From Clostridia bacterium (GTDB taxonomy: Bacteria; Bacillota; Clostridia; Oscillospirales; CAG-272), in assembly GCA_017407225.1 (NCBI GenBank), contig JAFQWY010000280.1:1-61854 (forward strand): a stretch of 61,854 bases of DNA, in the 5' to 3' direction. Shown here piece after piece: positions 52,959 through 61,854 of this stretch. The first letter of the stretch is position 1; each line of letters begins with the position of its first letter. A model generated the notes under the pieces. The model was not told where the DNA came from, ran no database searches, and saw only the letters and a list, made by a program, of their open reading frames with translations. Made by a program: the position numbers and the translations under genes.

Positions 52959-55805
52959 TCACCGGATCCGGATTGTCGCCATGGCAAAGGGATCAATCTC
53001 AAAGGAAACGGTCTTTCCGTCGAGATCGCAGGTTCCGATAACATGGCGTTCGGTGATGTCCACCAGCTCGGCTGCTGCGGGAGTTTCCAATGTATCGGAA
53101 AGAATCAGGGAAACTCTGCCGCCCCGGCCTGCGTAATCAGCCACACGGATGATGAATCCGCCGTCCTCGCCGTTCTTGATGCCGGATACCATGACAGAAT
53201 CGCGGTTTTCCTCTGCAATTCTGACAACGGAACCGCTCATGGGAAGAGTGCCGCCTTCATGCTTGACACCTGCGTTGAACGCGATGGGATGCACATATTC
53301 TACAGCAAGACGTTTCTGGTCGTTTTCCGCACAGACGCCAACGCCGATGTTGATGTGGTGACGGCAGCGCTCCGGATCGTAGTCCGGGTCGTAGGATGCA
53401 CGGATCAGGGTGACGGCACCTGCGTTTTCGTGACCGCGGAAGCCGTACTTGGTATCGGTAACCAGGAACGCGGAATTGCCGCCGTCAGCATTGCTGATCC
53501 GCATGAAGCTGTTGCCGGGCACGTCGTGGGCAATATCTTCCCGGTCGATGAAACCGAAGGGAATGTCATATCTGTAATTCTTGGCGGTATAGGCAACGGG
53601 CAGATAGAAATTCAACTGGGGAATGCAGTTGCCGGTACCCTGTGCATTCCAGTCTGCGGTGCCGCTGCCCAGTTCGTTCCAGTCAACGTCAATGCGGAAA
53701 TTGATGATCCGGGATTCGCCGCGCAGCTCCGCCGTGACAGTGAGGGTATTGGAAGCAAACTTGATTTCGTAAACCAGGTAACGGCGCATACCGCTGACTC
53801 TGTAGTCCCTGAGGCGGACTTCGTGGTCAACAGCATTGAGATTTTCGATGCTCATGTACGGACCGACTCTCCAGGAGGTCATGCCGTAGCGGGGGTTTTC
53901 CTTGATATAGCGGAAGATCGCGGAGGGTCTGTCGGGAGTAACGATTTTTTCCCCGGTTTCCTTGTCGGTAAGCTCGACCATTGCCAGTGTATAAGGATCG
54001 AATATCGCTTTGATTTTTGAGTTTTCGAGAACGCAGGGAGTATCGCCGTAGGTATCACGCCAGCCGCCGGCTGCAGCCGATCCGATGTGTCCGATGTCGT
54101 TGTCTTCTCTGAGGCTGAGGATATAGGTGGAATAGCCGAATGCGGGAATTTTTGCCTGAATCAGGAATTTTACAAACCAGTGTCCCCAGTAGCCGTCGCC
54201 GCTGGTCAGAACTTCATGGGGGATCACATTTCCGTCTGCATCGGTGAACTGTGCAACGGAGAGATCGTACTTGTAGTCCCAGACGGTAATCTCCACGGCT
54301 TCCTCACGGTCGTACATGGTGCTGTTGAACAGGTGGATCACACGGGTCTTTCCGCGTCCGCGTTCGGTCTGAGGGAAACGGTAGCCGCCGTTGTGATCCA
54401 CACCGAACCCGACGCCCGCACCTTCGGAATCGGTGAAGTTGTTTTCATCAAAAGGAACGGAGGAGGTGTCGATATTGTCGGCAATCTCGCGGAGTGCGCT
54501 GTTTGCGGAGATATTGATTCCGGCGAGGGAATCCTGGAATCTGCCGAGGGCATATTCACGGGTCTCGATAATACCGGAGCCGGGAAGAATATCGTGGAAG
54601 TGATTGAAGAGAATGTTCTCCCACGCTGCCTTGTAGATCTCGGTACGGACGGGAGCACCGGTGAGAGCCGTGGAAGCAGCCGCATAGAACTCGGATTCGT
54701 AGGCACGGTCTTCAGCGATGCGGTTTGCCATTTTCACTCTGCTCTGGGATGTGTAGCATCCCGTGAAGACGAAGTTGATTTCCCGGTCGGTAACGGGGAA
54801 TCTCTCCCGGACTTTGTTGATTTCGTCGAAGAATTTGTGGTAGGTGCCGAACTCCAGGGTAGGGTACAGCGGGAAGGTCATGTCGTCAAGGAGCTGTTCG
54901 ATATCGTTTCTGGTGGGACCGCCGCCGTGGTCACCGACGCCGTAGACAAACAGATTGACATTGGTGTTATTTTTCTGACAGTACAGGGGGGTGTCGATGA
55001 ATTCGCAGACGCCGATGGAGCCGTTGTAGCCCTTGTTGTCGTGGTAAACCAGAACTTCCTTGCCGGATTTTGCTCGCCAGCGGTAGATATCGGACTGATC
55101 GTCGTTGGCTCTCATGTGGTAATAGTAATCCACGCCGCCGTTCTGGTCGATTTCGGGACAGTTCCAGTTGTGACCGAAGGTATCGGGAGAAAAATCGATC
55201 CGGATGGAGTCGGGATCAATATCGAAAAGATTGCTGAGATATCGCTTGGTGTACAGGATATGCCGGGAGAGGGACTCACCGTTGGGCATATTCTTGTCGG
55301 TTTCAGTCCAGGCGGATGCTGAGATTTCCCAGCGGCCTTCGTGGATCCGCGCCTTGATTTCATCGATCATTTCCGGGGCATACTTCTCGACGATCCGGTA
55401 AGTGGAAGCCTGGGACTGTGCATAGGTAAAGTCCGGATATTCCTTCATGAGATTGAGGATGGTGCGGAAGGTGTCAACGGTGATGGACGCGGTTTCCTGG
55501 AATCCCCACATCCAGTTCATGTCAATATGGGCGTGGGAAATGCAGTATACCTTCAGCGATCTTGCATCCGCTGACAGATCAGCCATAGAATCTTCCATTG
55601 CGAGAACATCCGCCTTTACCAGTGCTCCGTTTTCGTCGAGTAGGGCAAGTAGTGTGTCCAGTGCGGCGGACAGACGGTCGTCATAGCGGTTTTCTCTGGT
55701 CGAGGAGAGACAGGTCATGTAGGCAAGTTCTGCATATGCGCGCTGAGCCCAGTAATTGGACTTGTGAACAGCCTGAAGTTTCCTGAGTTTGTCAATCACG
55801 GTCAT
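52959..55805 (-). CDS. Alpha-mannosidase, GH38
   Basis: 948-residue retaining alpha-mannosidase. The zinc and catalytic motifs are in order: ISHAHIDMNWMWGF (H91, H93, D95), DFSPDTFGHNWN containing the nucleophile near residue 208, and the metal histidine in NHFHDILPGSG. The C-terminal half is the long beta-sandwich region of the family. Unlike Golgi-type relatives there is no signal peptide or membrane anchor, fitting cytoplasmic trimming of mannose oligosaccharides. AGGAGG precedes the ATG. It has its own promoter. Confidence 0.94.
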   Translation of the reverse strand: MTVIDKLRKLQAVHKSNYWAQRAYAELAYMTCLSSTRENRYDDRLSAALDTLLALLDENGALVKADVLAMEDSMADLSADARSLKVYCISHAHIDMNWMWGFQETASITVDTFRTILNLMKEYPDFTYAQSQASTYRIVEKYAPEMIDEIKARIHEGRWEISASAWTETDKNMPNGESLSRHILYTKRYLSNLFDIDPDSIRIDFSPDTFGHNWNCPEIDQNGGVDYYYHMRANDDQSDIYRWRAKSGKEVLVYHDNKGYNGSIGVCEFIDTPLYCQKNNTNVNLFVYGVGDHGGGPTRNDIEQLLDDMTFPLYPTLEFGTYHKFFDEINKVRERFPVTDREINFVFTGCYTSQSRVKMANRIAEDRAYESEFYAAASTALTGAPVRTEIYKAAWENILFNHFHDILPGSGIIETREYALGRFQDSLAGINISANSALREIADNIDTSSVPFDENNFTDSEGAGVGFGVDHNGGYRFPQTERGRGKTRVIHLFNSTMYDREEAVEITVWDYKYDLSVAQFTDADGNVIPHEVLTSGDGYWGHWFVKFLIQAKIPAFGYSTYILSLREDNDIGHIGSAAAGGWRDTYGDTPCVLENSKIKAIFDPYTLAMVELTDKETGEKIVTPDRPSAIFRYIKENPRYGMTSWRVGPYMSIENLNAVDHEVRLRDYRVSGMRRYLVYEIKFASNTLTVTAELRGESRIINFRIDVDWNELGSGTADWNAQGTGNCIPQLNFYLPVAYTAKNYRYDIPFGFIDREDIAHDVPGNSFMRISNADGGNSAFLVTDTKYGFRGHENAGAVTLIRASYDPDYDPERCRHHINIGVGVCAENDQKRLAVEYVHPIAFNAGVKHEGGTLPMSGSVVRIAEENRDSVMVSGIKNGEDGGFIIRVADYAGRGGRVSLILSDTLETPAAAELVDITERHVIGTCDLDGKTVSFEIDPFAMATIRIR

Positions 55806-55870
55806 GGCAAAGCCTCCTGTTGATGGTGATATGGTATTTGAAAAATGATATCATGAATTCTTCTGGTTAA

Positions 55871-55899
55871 ATTATATACGGAAAACATGAATTCGTCAA
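55871..55899 (-). promoter_or_regulatory. Promoter of the GH38 gene
   Basis: Minus strand TTGACG (55899-55894), 17-bp spacer, TATAAT (55876-55871). Confidence 0.85.
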
Positions 55900-55952
55900 T
55901 AGTTTTGTGCGTTTTGCTTGAATATCGATACAGCGACGGTACTGCTTTCCGA

Positions 55953-55989
55953 AAAAAACGCAGAGACGTAAAAAATCCCTGCGTTTTCG
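55953..55989. terminator. Terminator hairpin after the beta-helix gene
   Basis: AAAACGCAG (55955-55963) / CTGCGTTTT (55979-55987). It closely resembles the element at 44857-44891, including the GAAAAAAACGCAGRGACG stretch. Confidence 0.8.
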
Positions 55990-56005
55990 GATATGCAGTT
56001 GAGTC

Positions 56006-56068
56006 TTACAGCAGCCGCAGTACGATGATTTCCGCATATGGTGAAAACATCGTGAACGGTTCTGTCAT
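56006..56068 (-). pseudogene. Possible 20-codon gene remnant behind the beta-helix gene
   Basis: A frame starting at an ATG that overlaps the beta-helix stop (ATGA) encodes 20 residues ending FSPYAEIIVLRLL. That ending looks like the C-terminus of many glycosidases (PPYG-VLRL style). It may be the leftover end of a deleted enzyme or a tiny coupled peptide. It is too short to be certain. Confidence 0.3.
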
Positions 56069-58113
56069 GTGTCTGTGCGGAAACGATAGTCTTCCGGCAG
56101 ACCGACGGTACCGGCATCAATGGAAACGATGCCCAGTGCCAGTGCCGGAGATCCTTCCCGCAGCCGGTAGTCCCGGTTCTGTGCATCGGCGAACAGGGGA
56201 TCGGCCGAGATACTGCCGGCATCGTATCCCATCCGGTTTCTGGGGCAGTTTTTCCACTCATCAAGACTGAGCAGATCGTTTTCGGTCCGTATATACGCTC
56301 TGCCCGATCGGTTGTAATAGAGATTGTGATTCATTTTGTCAAGGGAAACATAGCACGATGTTCCGCTGGAATTGGCGCTGTCGGTGAAATAAAGCATCAC
56401 GCGGTCACCGGAATCCGATTCCGTCAGCGTGCCGTCGTCGTGAAGATCCCCGCGGGTATCCGAGTAAACAATGTTGCGGCTGAACACCGATCCTCCCGCC
56501 GGGCAGATGTAGGGGGCGATATCGGCGGCACCGTTTTTTGCATATCCCACATCAAAGACATTGTTGACCACATAGTTGCCGATGCTCTTGATAAAAATTC
56601 CCGCATTCACCGCCACTGCGTTCTCGTCGTAGATAATGTTGCAGGTGACCTTCACATAATGGGCGGCATCATCCAGGAAAATGCTGTGACCGCGCCATCC
56701 GGTGGTGGGAACTCCACGGTAGGCATTGTAAATGATATTGTGATCGATGTGGTTGTCCCGTCCGATGCCCCAGCCCTCGATACCGCCGCCGTCACCGGAC
56801 CGGATGCCCGTATTGTAAATCCTGTTGTAACCGATGTAGTTTCCGGTGGTCTGGTTGTATTTCCAGTGATCGTCAAAATCCACCGTGATGCCGTTGTCGC
56901 CGAACACACCGTACCGGATTCCTTTCATGGAAATGCCGTAACGGGGCACATCGGAGATCTCGTTGTGGATAATCCGGTTCTCGCCGCTGTTCATGAGGTA
57001 GATGCCAGCCCCGTGACCGACGAATTCCCCCACATGGAAAATTCTGTTCCCGGAGATGACATTGTACTTACTGCAGTAATTGAGACTTCCGGGATTCTCG
57101 CCGATGAGAAACATTCCCGCATATCCGGTATTGCGGATCTCGTTGCAGTGAATGGTGTTGTGTTGTGCATACTCACGCAGTACCACACCCATGTATCCTC
57201 CGTTGGACATTCTGCAGTGTTCCACGGTTACATTCTCTGCATTCCTGAGGCAAACCAGGCCCGTCAGGTTTTCGTCATACTCTGCGGTGACGTTGTTCGC
57301 TCTTGCATGAGCGGCAAGGTTTTCACCGAAGGCATTCATCTCAAGCCGCAGTCCGCTGATGGTGATATTCTTCACCGGCGCATCCGGTCTGCCGCAGATA
57401 TGGAAAATATTTCCGGAAGTTCCCGCGACGATTTCACTGCTTCCGAGCGTATCGGGATCGGCGGGCATATAGTAAACACGGTTTCCTTCAATTGCCCATT
57501 CACCGGGCTCGCTGATGTATTCACGCGCTCCCTGCAGGTACTGAATGGGACCGCTCCATGCACATTTCGGGTACATGGTTTTGATTTCTCCGCCGGACAG
57601 CTCAGTTACCTTCAGAATCTCGCCGAACCAGCTGGAAGGACCGCCTGCCGCAGCCTGCAGATGGGACGGATCCCGTACTTCAACGGACTGCCAGTTTGCT
57701 TCACGGGCAGGAGTGAGACGCACTCCGTCCGCATACATCACCCAAAAACCGAGGGAATCCGGGAGTTCCGCTGAGAATATGCCTCCGCCCTCATTCTTCC
57801 AGCCAGTGACCGGAACGCCGCCCACCAGACGCACGTCTTCGTTAGCGTAAGCGGTATAGATAACTTGTACGGATTCGCTCCAGTCATCATTACCGATGAC
57901 AATAGAATCGCGGATGTAGTAGGTGCCGCCGCGGAAGTAAACAGGAATGTCCCCGGTGAAACTTTCTTCCCGGATAATTCTGCGTACCTCAGCCTGAGCT
58001 GCCTGCACGGATCGGAACGGCTTGTCAAAGGAGCCGTCACCGTTTTCGTCCGATCCGACGACGGAAATATAAATCCCGGTGATTGTGTTATTTCGTTCTG
58101 TATGATCTTTCAT
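56065..58113 (-). CDS. Right-handed parallel beta-helix protein
   Basis: 682-residue protein of the pectate-lyase-like fold. The N-terminus is typical (IYISVVGSDENGDGSFDKPF, VQAAQAEVR). Coils with asparagine ladders follow: NTIHCNEIRNTGYAGMFLIG, NVISGNRIFHV, NRIIHNEISDVPRYGIS, HIDHNIIYNAYRGVP. It could be a polysaccharide lyase or a glycosidase such as GH120-like xylosidases; active-site residues cannot be assigned by eye. There is no signal peptide, unusual for polysaccharide lyases. Translation starts at 58113 with a weak ribosome site, 57 bp after the UroD-like gene, probably in one operon. Confidence 0.85.
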   Translation of the reverse strand: MKDHTERNNTITGIYISVVGSDENGDGSFDKPFRSVQAAQAEVRRIIREESFTGDIPVYFRGGTYYIRDSIVIGNDDWSESVQVIYTAYANEDVRLVGGVPVTGWKNEGGGIFSAELPDSLGFWVMYADGVRLTPAREANWQSVEVRDPSHLQAAAGGPSSWFGEILKVTELSGGEIKTMYPKCAWSGPIQYLQGAREYISEPGEWAIEGNRVYYMPADPDTLGSSEIVAGTSGNIFHICGRPDAPVKNITISGLRLEMNAFGENLAAHARANNVTAEYDENLTGLVCLRNAENVTVEHCRMSNGGYMGVVLREYAQHNTIHCNEIRNTGYAGMFLIGENPGSLNYCSKYNVISGNRIFHVGEFVGHGAGIYLMNSGENRIIHNEISDVPRYGISMKGIRYGVFGDNGITVDFDDHWKYNQTTGNYIGYNRIYNTGIRSGDGGGIEGWGIGRDNHIDHNIIYNAYRGVPTTGWRGHSIFLDDAAHYVKVTCNIIYDENAVAVNAGIFIKSIGNYVVNNVFDVGYAKNGAADIAPYICPAGGSVFSRNIVYSDTRGDLHDDGTLTESDSGDRVMLYFTDSANSSGTSCYVSLDKMNHNLYYNRSGRAYIRTENDLLSLDEWKNCPRNRMGYDAGSISADPLFADAQNRDYRLREGSPALALGIVSIDAGTVGLPEDYRFRTDT

Positions 58114-58170
58114 GTTCTGATTGCTTCTTTAAAATATCAAGATTTCCCCGATGGGATCGGGAATGTGTGA

Positions 58171-59256
58171 TTATCCGTGTTTTCTGACAAGTTCGCTTAT
58201 CAGCAGGAATTTTTCGTACGCCACACCGGGAGGACAGCTGTCGCTGTTGGCAAGAACATACCGTTTTCCCTTCATGGCGGTCAGCAGTTCGATGACCCGT
58301 TTTTCCAGGGCATCCATGGAGCAGTTTCTGAAAAATGTAGGTTCAATGCCGCCGATCAGGGCGATGTGCCCCGGAAGCCTTTCTGCGCATTCCGCAATGT
58401 CGACATTTCCGGTGGGCGGCGGAGAAATGGATTCCAGAATGTCGATCTCCGTTTCCGCAATTTTCGGAAGAAGTCCTTTCAGATGTCCGCAGGCGTGATG
58501 CATCAGAAGCTTGCCTTCCTGATGGATCAGCTTTCCCCATGCGTTGATTTCGGGAGCCGTGTATTCCTCGAACATGGCGGGGGAAATATTGGTGGTGGAG
58601 CTGTCTTCAAAGAAATTGAACACATCCGCAGAAGAACGGACGGAAATCCGAAGGGTTTCCATGTTTCGTTCGCGGATTACATCCAGACATTCTTCCACCG
58701 TTTCGGGATAGTCGCAGAGCGCATAAACAAGCTGTTCCGTGCCGCACCAGTGTTCCACCATCGCCTGAAACGCGGTTTTCTGATTCAGACCGATGGAAGG
58801 TGCGGTTACGGCCTCTTCGCCGATGGCTGCATATTCCCGCTCAAAACCGGCGAGATTCTCCGTGATTTCCGTGTTCTCCATGATGTACTGGAGAGTCTTG
58901 AAATCTTCTTCCGTTTTAACCGGATGTCCGGTCAGAAACCATGTGTTCCCGGAAGGGGAATACGTACGGATTTCCGTCAGAGTGCCCACTTTTGTGGTGT
59001 ATGTGTCGGTCATTGTGCGGCCGTTATTGGTATGGGTGTGCTCGCATCCGTGCCGCTTTGCATGATAGAGAACATTGAATCCCCGTAGCAGAGGATCCGC
59101 TCCCATCCGCTTCATATATTCCAGCTGTCCGCAGTTCCGGTCCTGGGCGGGCAGATGCTCCCAGTAGTATGCAAGGAACGGCGACCACGGAACTCTGTCG
59201 GTTTTCTCTCCACGGATTGCACCCAGGATCCGTTCTTTTGATGTCATTTCAGCCAT
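58171..59256 (-). CDS. Uroporphyrinogen decarboxylase-like (methyltransferase MtaA/CmuA fold) protein
   Basis: 361-residue UroD-like TIM barrel. It starts TSKERILGAIRGEKTDRVPW, the family's usual N-terminus. The zinc-type motif HHACGH and a downstream cysteine in ANSDSCPPG resemble the HxC...C site of corrinoid methyltransferases. This makes it different from the paralogue at 32761, which lacks the second cysteine. No corrinoid protein is nearby. AGGAGG precedes the ATG. It is the first gene of an operon with the beta-helix protein. Confidence 0.86.
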   Translation of the reverse strand: MAEMTSKERILGAIRGEKTDRVPWSPFLAYYWEHLPAQDRNCGQLEYMKRMGADPLLRGFNVLYHAKRHGCEHTHTNNGRTMTDTYTTKVGTLTEIRTYSPSGNTWFLTGHPVKTEEDFKTLQYIMENTEITENLAGFEREYAAIGEEAVTAPSIGLNQKTAFQAMVEHWCGTEQLVYALCDYPETVEECLDVIRERNMETLRISVRSSADVFNFFEDSSTTNISPAMFEEYTAPEINAWGKLIHQEGKLLMHHACGHLKGLLPKIAETEIDILESISPPPTGNVDIAECAERLPGHIALIGGIEPTFFRNCSMDALEKRVIELLTAMKGKRYVLANSDSCPPGVAYEKFLLISELVRKHG

Positions 59257-59315
59257 AAGATTCCTCCTGTTCTGATGTGATTTCCGGTGAATGTCCTGAG
59301 TTGATTGTTAATAGT

Positions 59316-59344
59316 ATTATAAACGATTTCGTGCAGGATTTCCA
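59316..59344 (-). promoter_or_regulatory. Promoter of the UroD-like/beta-helix operon
   Basis: Minus strand TGGAAA (59344-59339), 17-bp spacer, TATAAT (59321-59316). In the gene-free stretch 59257-59597 I see only this and the divergent exporter promoter. Confidence 0.6.
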
Positions 59345-59488
59345 CAATAATTCTGAAAATTCCATGCACAATTCCGACGGATCCGGGAATAAGTGCGGCA
59401 GTTTCTGTCTGGTAGCAGCGGATTCTGCGGACAGGATTGCGATTTCTAAAAAATAAACAATTATTTTCATAAATTAACACAAATCGGC

Positions 59489-59517
59489 TTGACATTATGC
59501 ACAGATTGGTCTATAAA
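59489..59517 (+). promoter_or_regulatory. Promoter of the ABC exporter operon
   Basis: TTGACA (59489-59494), 17-bp spacer, TATAAA (59512-59517). Confidence 0.85.
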
Positions 59518-59597
59518 TATTGGTGGCTGTCTGAATGCCGTATCCTTCAATGTGCAGTTTCTGACGGCCAGTCATTTTCAGAACGAGGTGATATCTT

Positions 59598-61397
59598 TTG
59601 ATTTTCGGGAAACACATAAACCGGTACTATCTGCGTTATCTTCCCGTGCTCCTTCTCGGCGTTGCGGCGCTGATCCTGGTTGACTTCATGCAGCTGGCCA
59701 TTCCGGAGTTTTACCGGACCGTGGTCAACGGGCTGATCAGCGGTACTGCGGAGCTTGACGGGAAAAGTGTTCCGTTTGATATGGTGTATCTTCTTGACGA
59801 GGTGTGCCTGCCCATGATCTTTGTGATTCTCGGCATGGTATTCGGACGGTTTCTGTGGCGTGTCTGCTTCAGAGGCTCCGCTGTCAGAATGGAGACAGAT
59901 CTCCGCGGACGTATGTTTGATCACTGCAAGGATCTGTCCCAGCAGTATTATCAGGTCAATAAAGCGGGCAGTCTCATGACACTTTTCACCAACGATCTGG
60001 AAACCATGCAGGAGTGCTTCGGATGGGGTGTCCTCATGTTCTGCGATGCGCTGTTCCTGTGCGTGATGGCACTGATCAAAATGTTTTCCATGGATCCGCT
60101 TCTCACACTGTTTTCCATGATTCCCATGGGATTCCTTCTGGCAATCGGTGCTGTGCTTGACCACCGTCTGGAAAAAAGATGGGACGAGCGCCAGGCAGCA
60201 TTTTCATCCCTTTCGGACTTTTCACAGGAAAACTTCTCCGGTATTGCGGTGGTAAAGGCCTTTGTCAAGGAAACCGTGAATCTGATGAATTTCCGGAAAA
60301 TCAACAGAAGAAACGAAGATGCCAATGTCTCCCATACAAAGCTGTCCACTCTGCTCAATGTGCTTGTAACATTGTTTGTGGAATCTGTGATCTGCGTGAT
60401 TCTCGGATACGGCGGATACCTTGTCATGAAAGGCTATTTTGATGCGGGTCAGCTGGTTGAGTTCATCGGATACTTCACGGCGATTGTATGGCCGATCATG
60501 GCGGTTTCCCAGCTGATCGAAATGCGGTCACGGGGCAAAGCGTCTCTGAAGCGGATCGGCGAACTTCTGGATGCACAGCCGGATGTATGCGACAGGGATG
60601 ATGTGACGGAGCCCGCAGCTCTGAAAGGAAACATCGAGTTCAGAAATCTCACGTTCCGGTATCCTCAGGCGGAATACGATGCGCTGGACTCCGTATCCTT
60701 TGAGATCAAAGAATCCGAGCACGTCGGTATCATCGGCAAGACGGGATCGGGCAAGACAACTCTTGTGGATCTGCTGCTCCGTACCTACAATGTCCCCGAC
60801 GGAACGCTGTTCATAGACGGTCACGATATCAATTCCATTCCCATCCGGACGGTCAGGGAATTCTGTGCCTATGTTCCGCAGGACAATTTCCTGTTCAGCG
60901 ATACAATTGCAAACAATATTGCTTTCTCGGGAAGTGATACGGACGGGGAAACCATCCGGGAAGCCGCAAAAATGGCGGATATTCACGATAATATCGAAGA
61001 ATTTGCTGATGGGTACGAAACAGTTCTCGGCGAACGCGGCGTCACGGTTTCGGGCGGTCAGAAGCAGCGAATCTCCATCGCCCGTGCGCTTCTCAAGGAC
61101 GCCGGACTCCTGATTCTGGACGACTCGGTGTCCGCCGTGGACGTCAAGACCGAAAAGGTGATTCTGTCCAATCTGAGACGGATCCGTGAGGGAAAGACTA
61201 CCATTCTGATCGCACACCGGATTTCCACCATTGAATCCATGGATAAGATCGTATTTATGGATGAAGGACGGATTGCGGCGGTGGGCACCCACGAAGAGCT
61301 CTACAGAAACTGCCGGGAATATCACAATATGGTGGAACTGCAGCGGCTTGACGATGAAAGCAAGGATTCTCCGAAGGAGGTGGGCACAGATGTATGA
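59598..61397 (+). CDS. ABC exporter half-transporter, permease-ATPase (degenerate-site type)
   Basis: 599-residue type IV exporter subunit. Six hydrophobic segments occupy about residues 15-310, and the ATPase domain follows. It has Walker A GKTGSGKTT, signature VSGGQKQR, Walker B LLILDD, D-loop SAVD and H-loop AHR. Walker B ends LILDDS instead of LILDES, so the catalytic glutamate is aspartate, as in the degenerate-site subunit of heterodimeric exporters. The start is TTG at 59598 after GAGGTGAT. It overlaps the next gene by 8 bp. Substrate unknown: drugs, lipids or peptides. Confidence 0.93.
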   Translation: MIFGKHINRYYLRYLPVLLLGVAALILVDFMQLAIPEFYRTVVNGLISGTAELDGKSVPFDMVYLLDEVCLPMIFVILGMVFGRFLWRVCFRGSAVRMETDLRGRMFDHCKDLSQQYYQVNKAGSLMTLFTNDLETMQECFGWGVLMFCDALFLCVMALIKMFSMDPLLTLFSMIPMGFLLAIGAVLDHRLEKRWDERQAAFSSLSDFSQENFSGIAVVKAFVKETVNLMNFRKINRRNEDANVSHTKLSTLLNVLVTLFVESVICVILGYGGYLVMKGYFDAGQLVEFIGYFTAIVWPIMAVSQLIEMRSRGKASLKRIGELLDAQPDVCDRDDVTEPAALKGNIEFRNLTFRYPQAEYDALDSVSFEIKESEHVGIIGKTGSGKTTLVDLLLRTYNVPDGTLFIDGHDINSIPIRTVREFCAYVPQDNFLFSDTIANNIAFSGSDTDGETIREAAKMADIHDNIEEFADGYETVLGERGVTVSGGQKQRISIARALLKDAGLLILDDSVSAVDVKTEKVILSNLRRIREGKTTILIAHRISTIESMDKIVFMDEGRIAAVGTHEELYRNCREYHNMVELQRLDDESKDSPKEVGTDV

Positions 61398-61854
61398 GTT
61401 CTTTCCGCTGATCGCGGTCGGCGCCGTTCTCGGCATTGTTTCCGTGATTTTCATTGCCGCATACATGACAATACGGAAGCAGAAAGAAGCCATAGGCTTT
61501 GACCGCAGCATGAAGGACAGCGAGATTACCAGAAGACTGCTGGTCTATGCGAAACCGTATATCGGGAATTTCGCCGCGGTGCTGGGGCTGATGATGTTTT
61601 CCGTTGCCTACGATATCATTTCCCCGATTCTTCTCGGAAACATAATCGATGTACTGAGAGAGAATCTGGTGATGGCGGATCTTCTCAGACTGGTGGCTGT
61701 GTATGCATCCATTCTTGCTGTTTCTCTTGTCTGCACCTACATTCAGGCGATTGTCCTTCAGAGAACCGGACAGAAGATCATCTCCCGTATCCGCGAGGAT
61801 CTCTTCGTGCATATCGAAAGTCTGTCCCATAACCAGCTGAACGGGATTCCCGTG
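61390..61854 (+). CDS. Partner ABC exporter half-transporter, N-terminal part (3' end outside window)
   Basis: The frame opens with ATG at 61390, overlapping the previous stop codon, and remains open to the window end (155 residues). It begins with a hydrophobic segment (LIAVGAVLGIVSVIFIAAYM) and a charged linker. The usual exporter start follows: RRLLVYAKPYIGNFAAVLGL, then SPILLGNIIDVLRE and QRTGQKIISRIREDLFVHIE. The extra N-terminal membrane helix is distinctive. It is expected to supply the canonical catalytic site of the heterodimer, but its ATPase domain lies outside the window. Confidence 0.92.
   Translation, partial: MYEFFPLIAVGAVLGIVSVIFIAAYMTIRKQKEAIGFDRSMKDSEITRRLLVYAKPYIGNFAAVLGLMMFSVAYDIISPILLGNIIDVLRENLVMADLLRLVAVYASILAVSLVCTYIQAIVLQRTGQKIISRIREDLFVHIESLSHNQLNGIPV

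Overview
The window looks like a chromosomal segment from an anaerobic, Gram-positive, gut-type Clostridia relative (Ruminococcaceae/Oscillospirales-like). Three things suggest this: a secreted M6 protease with a C-terminal type I dockerin, a Firmicutes-type (class II) galT, and consensus -35/-10 promoters that nearly all have 17-bp spacers, with strong AGGAGG ribosome sites. This placement is inferred from gene content. No rRNA, tRNA or CRISPR array was seen.

Layout. 1-2.5 kb: the 3' end of leuS, rpsU and a Gfo/Idh/MocA oxidoreductase. 2.6-8 kb: the dockerin protease, an MFS-like transporter (-) and galT (-). 8-9.9 kb: a small ORF overlapping a large serine recombinase, with an 11-bp inverted repeat in front. 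9.9-16.5 kb (-): a six-gene operon of flavin/Fe-S oxidoreductase, both subunits of aconitase X, a Gfo/Idh/MocA dehydrogenase, a ThuA-like protein and a nucleoside hydrolase-like protein. 16.6-20.7 kb (+): two glycosidase-like TIM-barrel proteins behind a possible 12-codon leader peptide. 20.7-25.1 kb (-): PHP phosphoesterase, two proteins I cannot name, and another Gfo/Idh/MocA enzyme. 25.3-28.2 kb (+): SGNH esterase, a shikimate-kinase-like protein and DgoD. 28.3-32.6 kb (+): two sugar isomerase/epimerase TIM barrels, a ceramidase-like hydrolase and a DegT aminotransferase. 32.7-40.6 kb: a UroD-like protein, two GH51 arabinofuranosidases, a small Cys-rich protein, two SGNH esterases and malQ. 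40.7-52 kb: GH78 rhamnosidase, a phosphodiesterase-LamG fusion, a broken Gfo/Idh/MocA gene, a DUF4038 glycosidase, a sialidase-like protein, an unknown 631-aa protein, a HAD phosphatase and an EamA transporter. 52-61.8 kb: a membrane-anchored unknown, GH38 alpha-mannosidase, a beta-helix protein, a second UroD-like protein and a heterodimeric ABC exporter pair cut by the window end.

How the genes fit together. Apart from the housekeeping left edge, this is a dense catabolic region for plant- or mucin-type glycans: arabinose, rhamnose, mannose, apiose- or sialic-acid-like caps, maltodextrin, galactose and galactonate. Almost every glycosidase and esterase lacks a visible signal peptide, so they probably act on imported oligosaccharides in the cytoplasm. 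The window has no substrate-binding-protein importer and no recognisable sugar-responsive regulator, so uptake and control must be encoded elsewhere. The strongest candidates for an undescribed system are the aconitase X operon and the compact operons built from Gfo/Idh/MocA, TIM-barrel isomerase, aminotransferase and unknown proteins.
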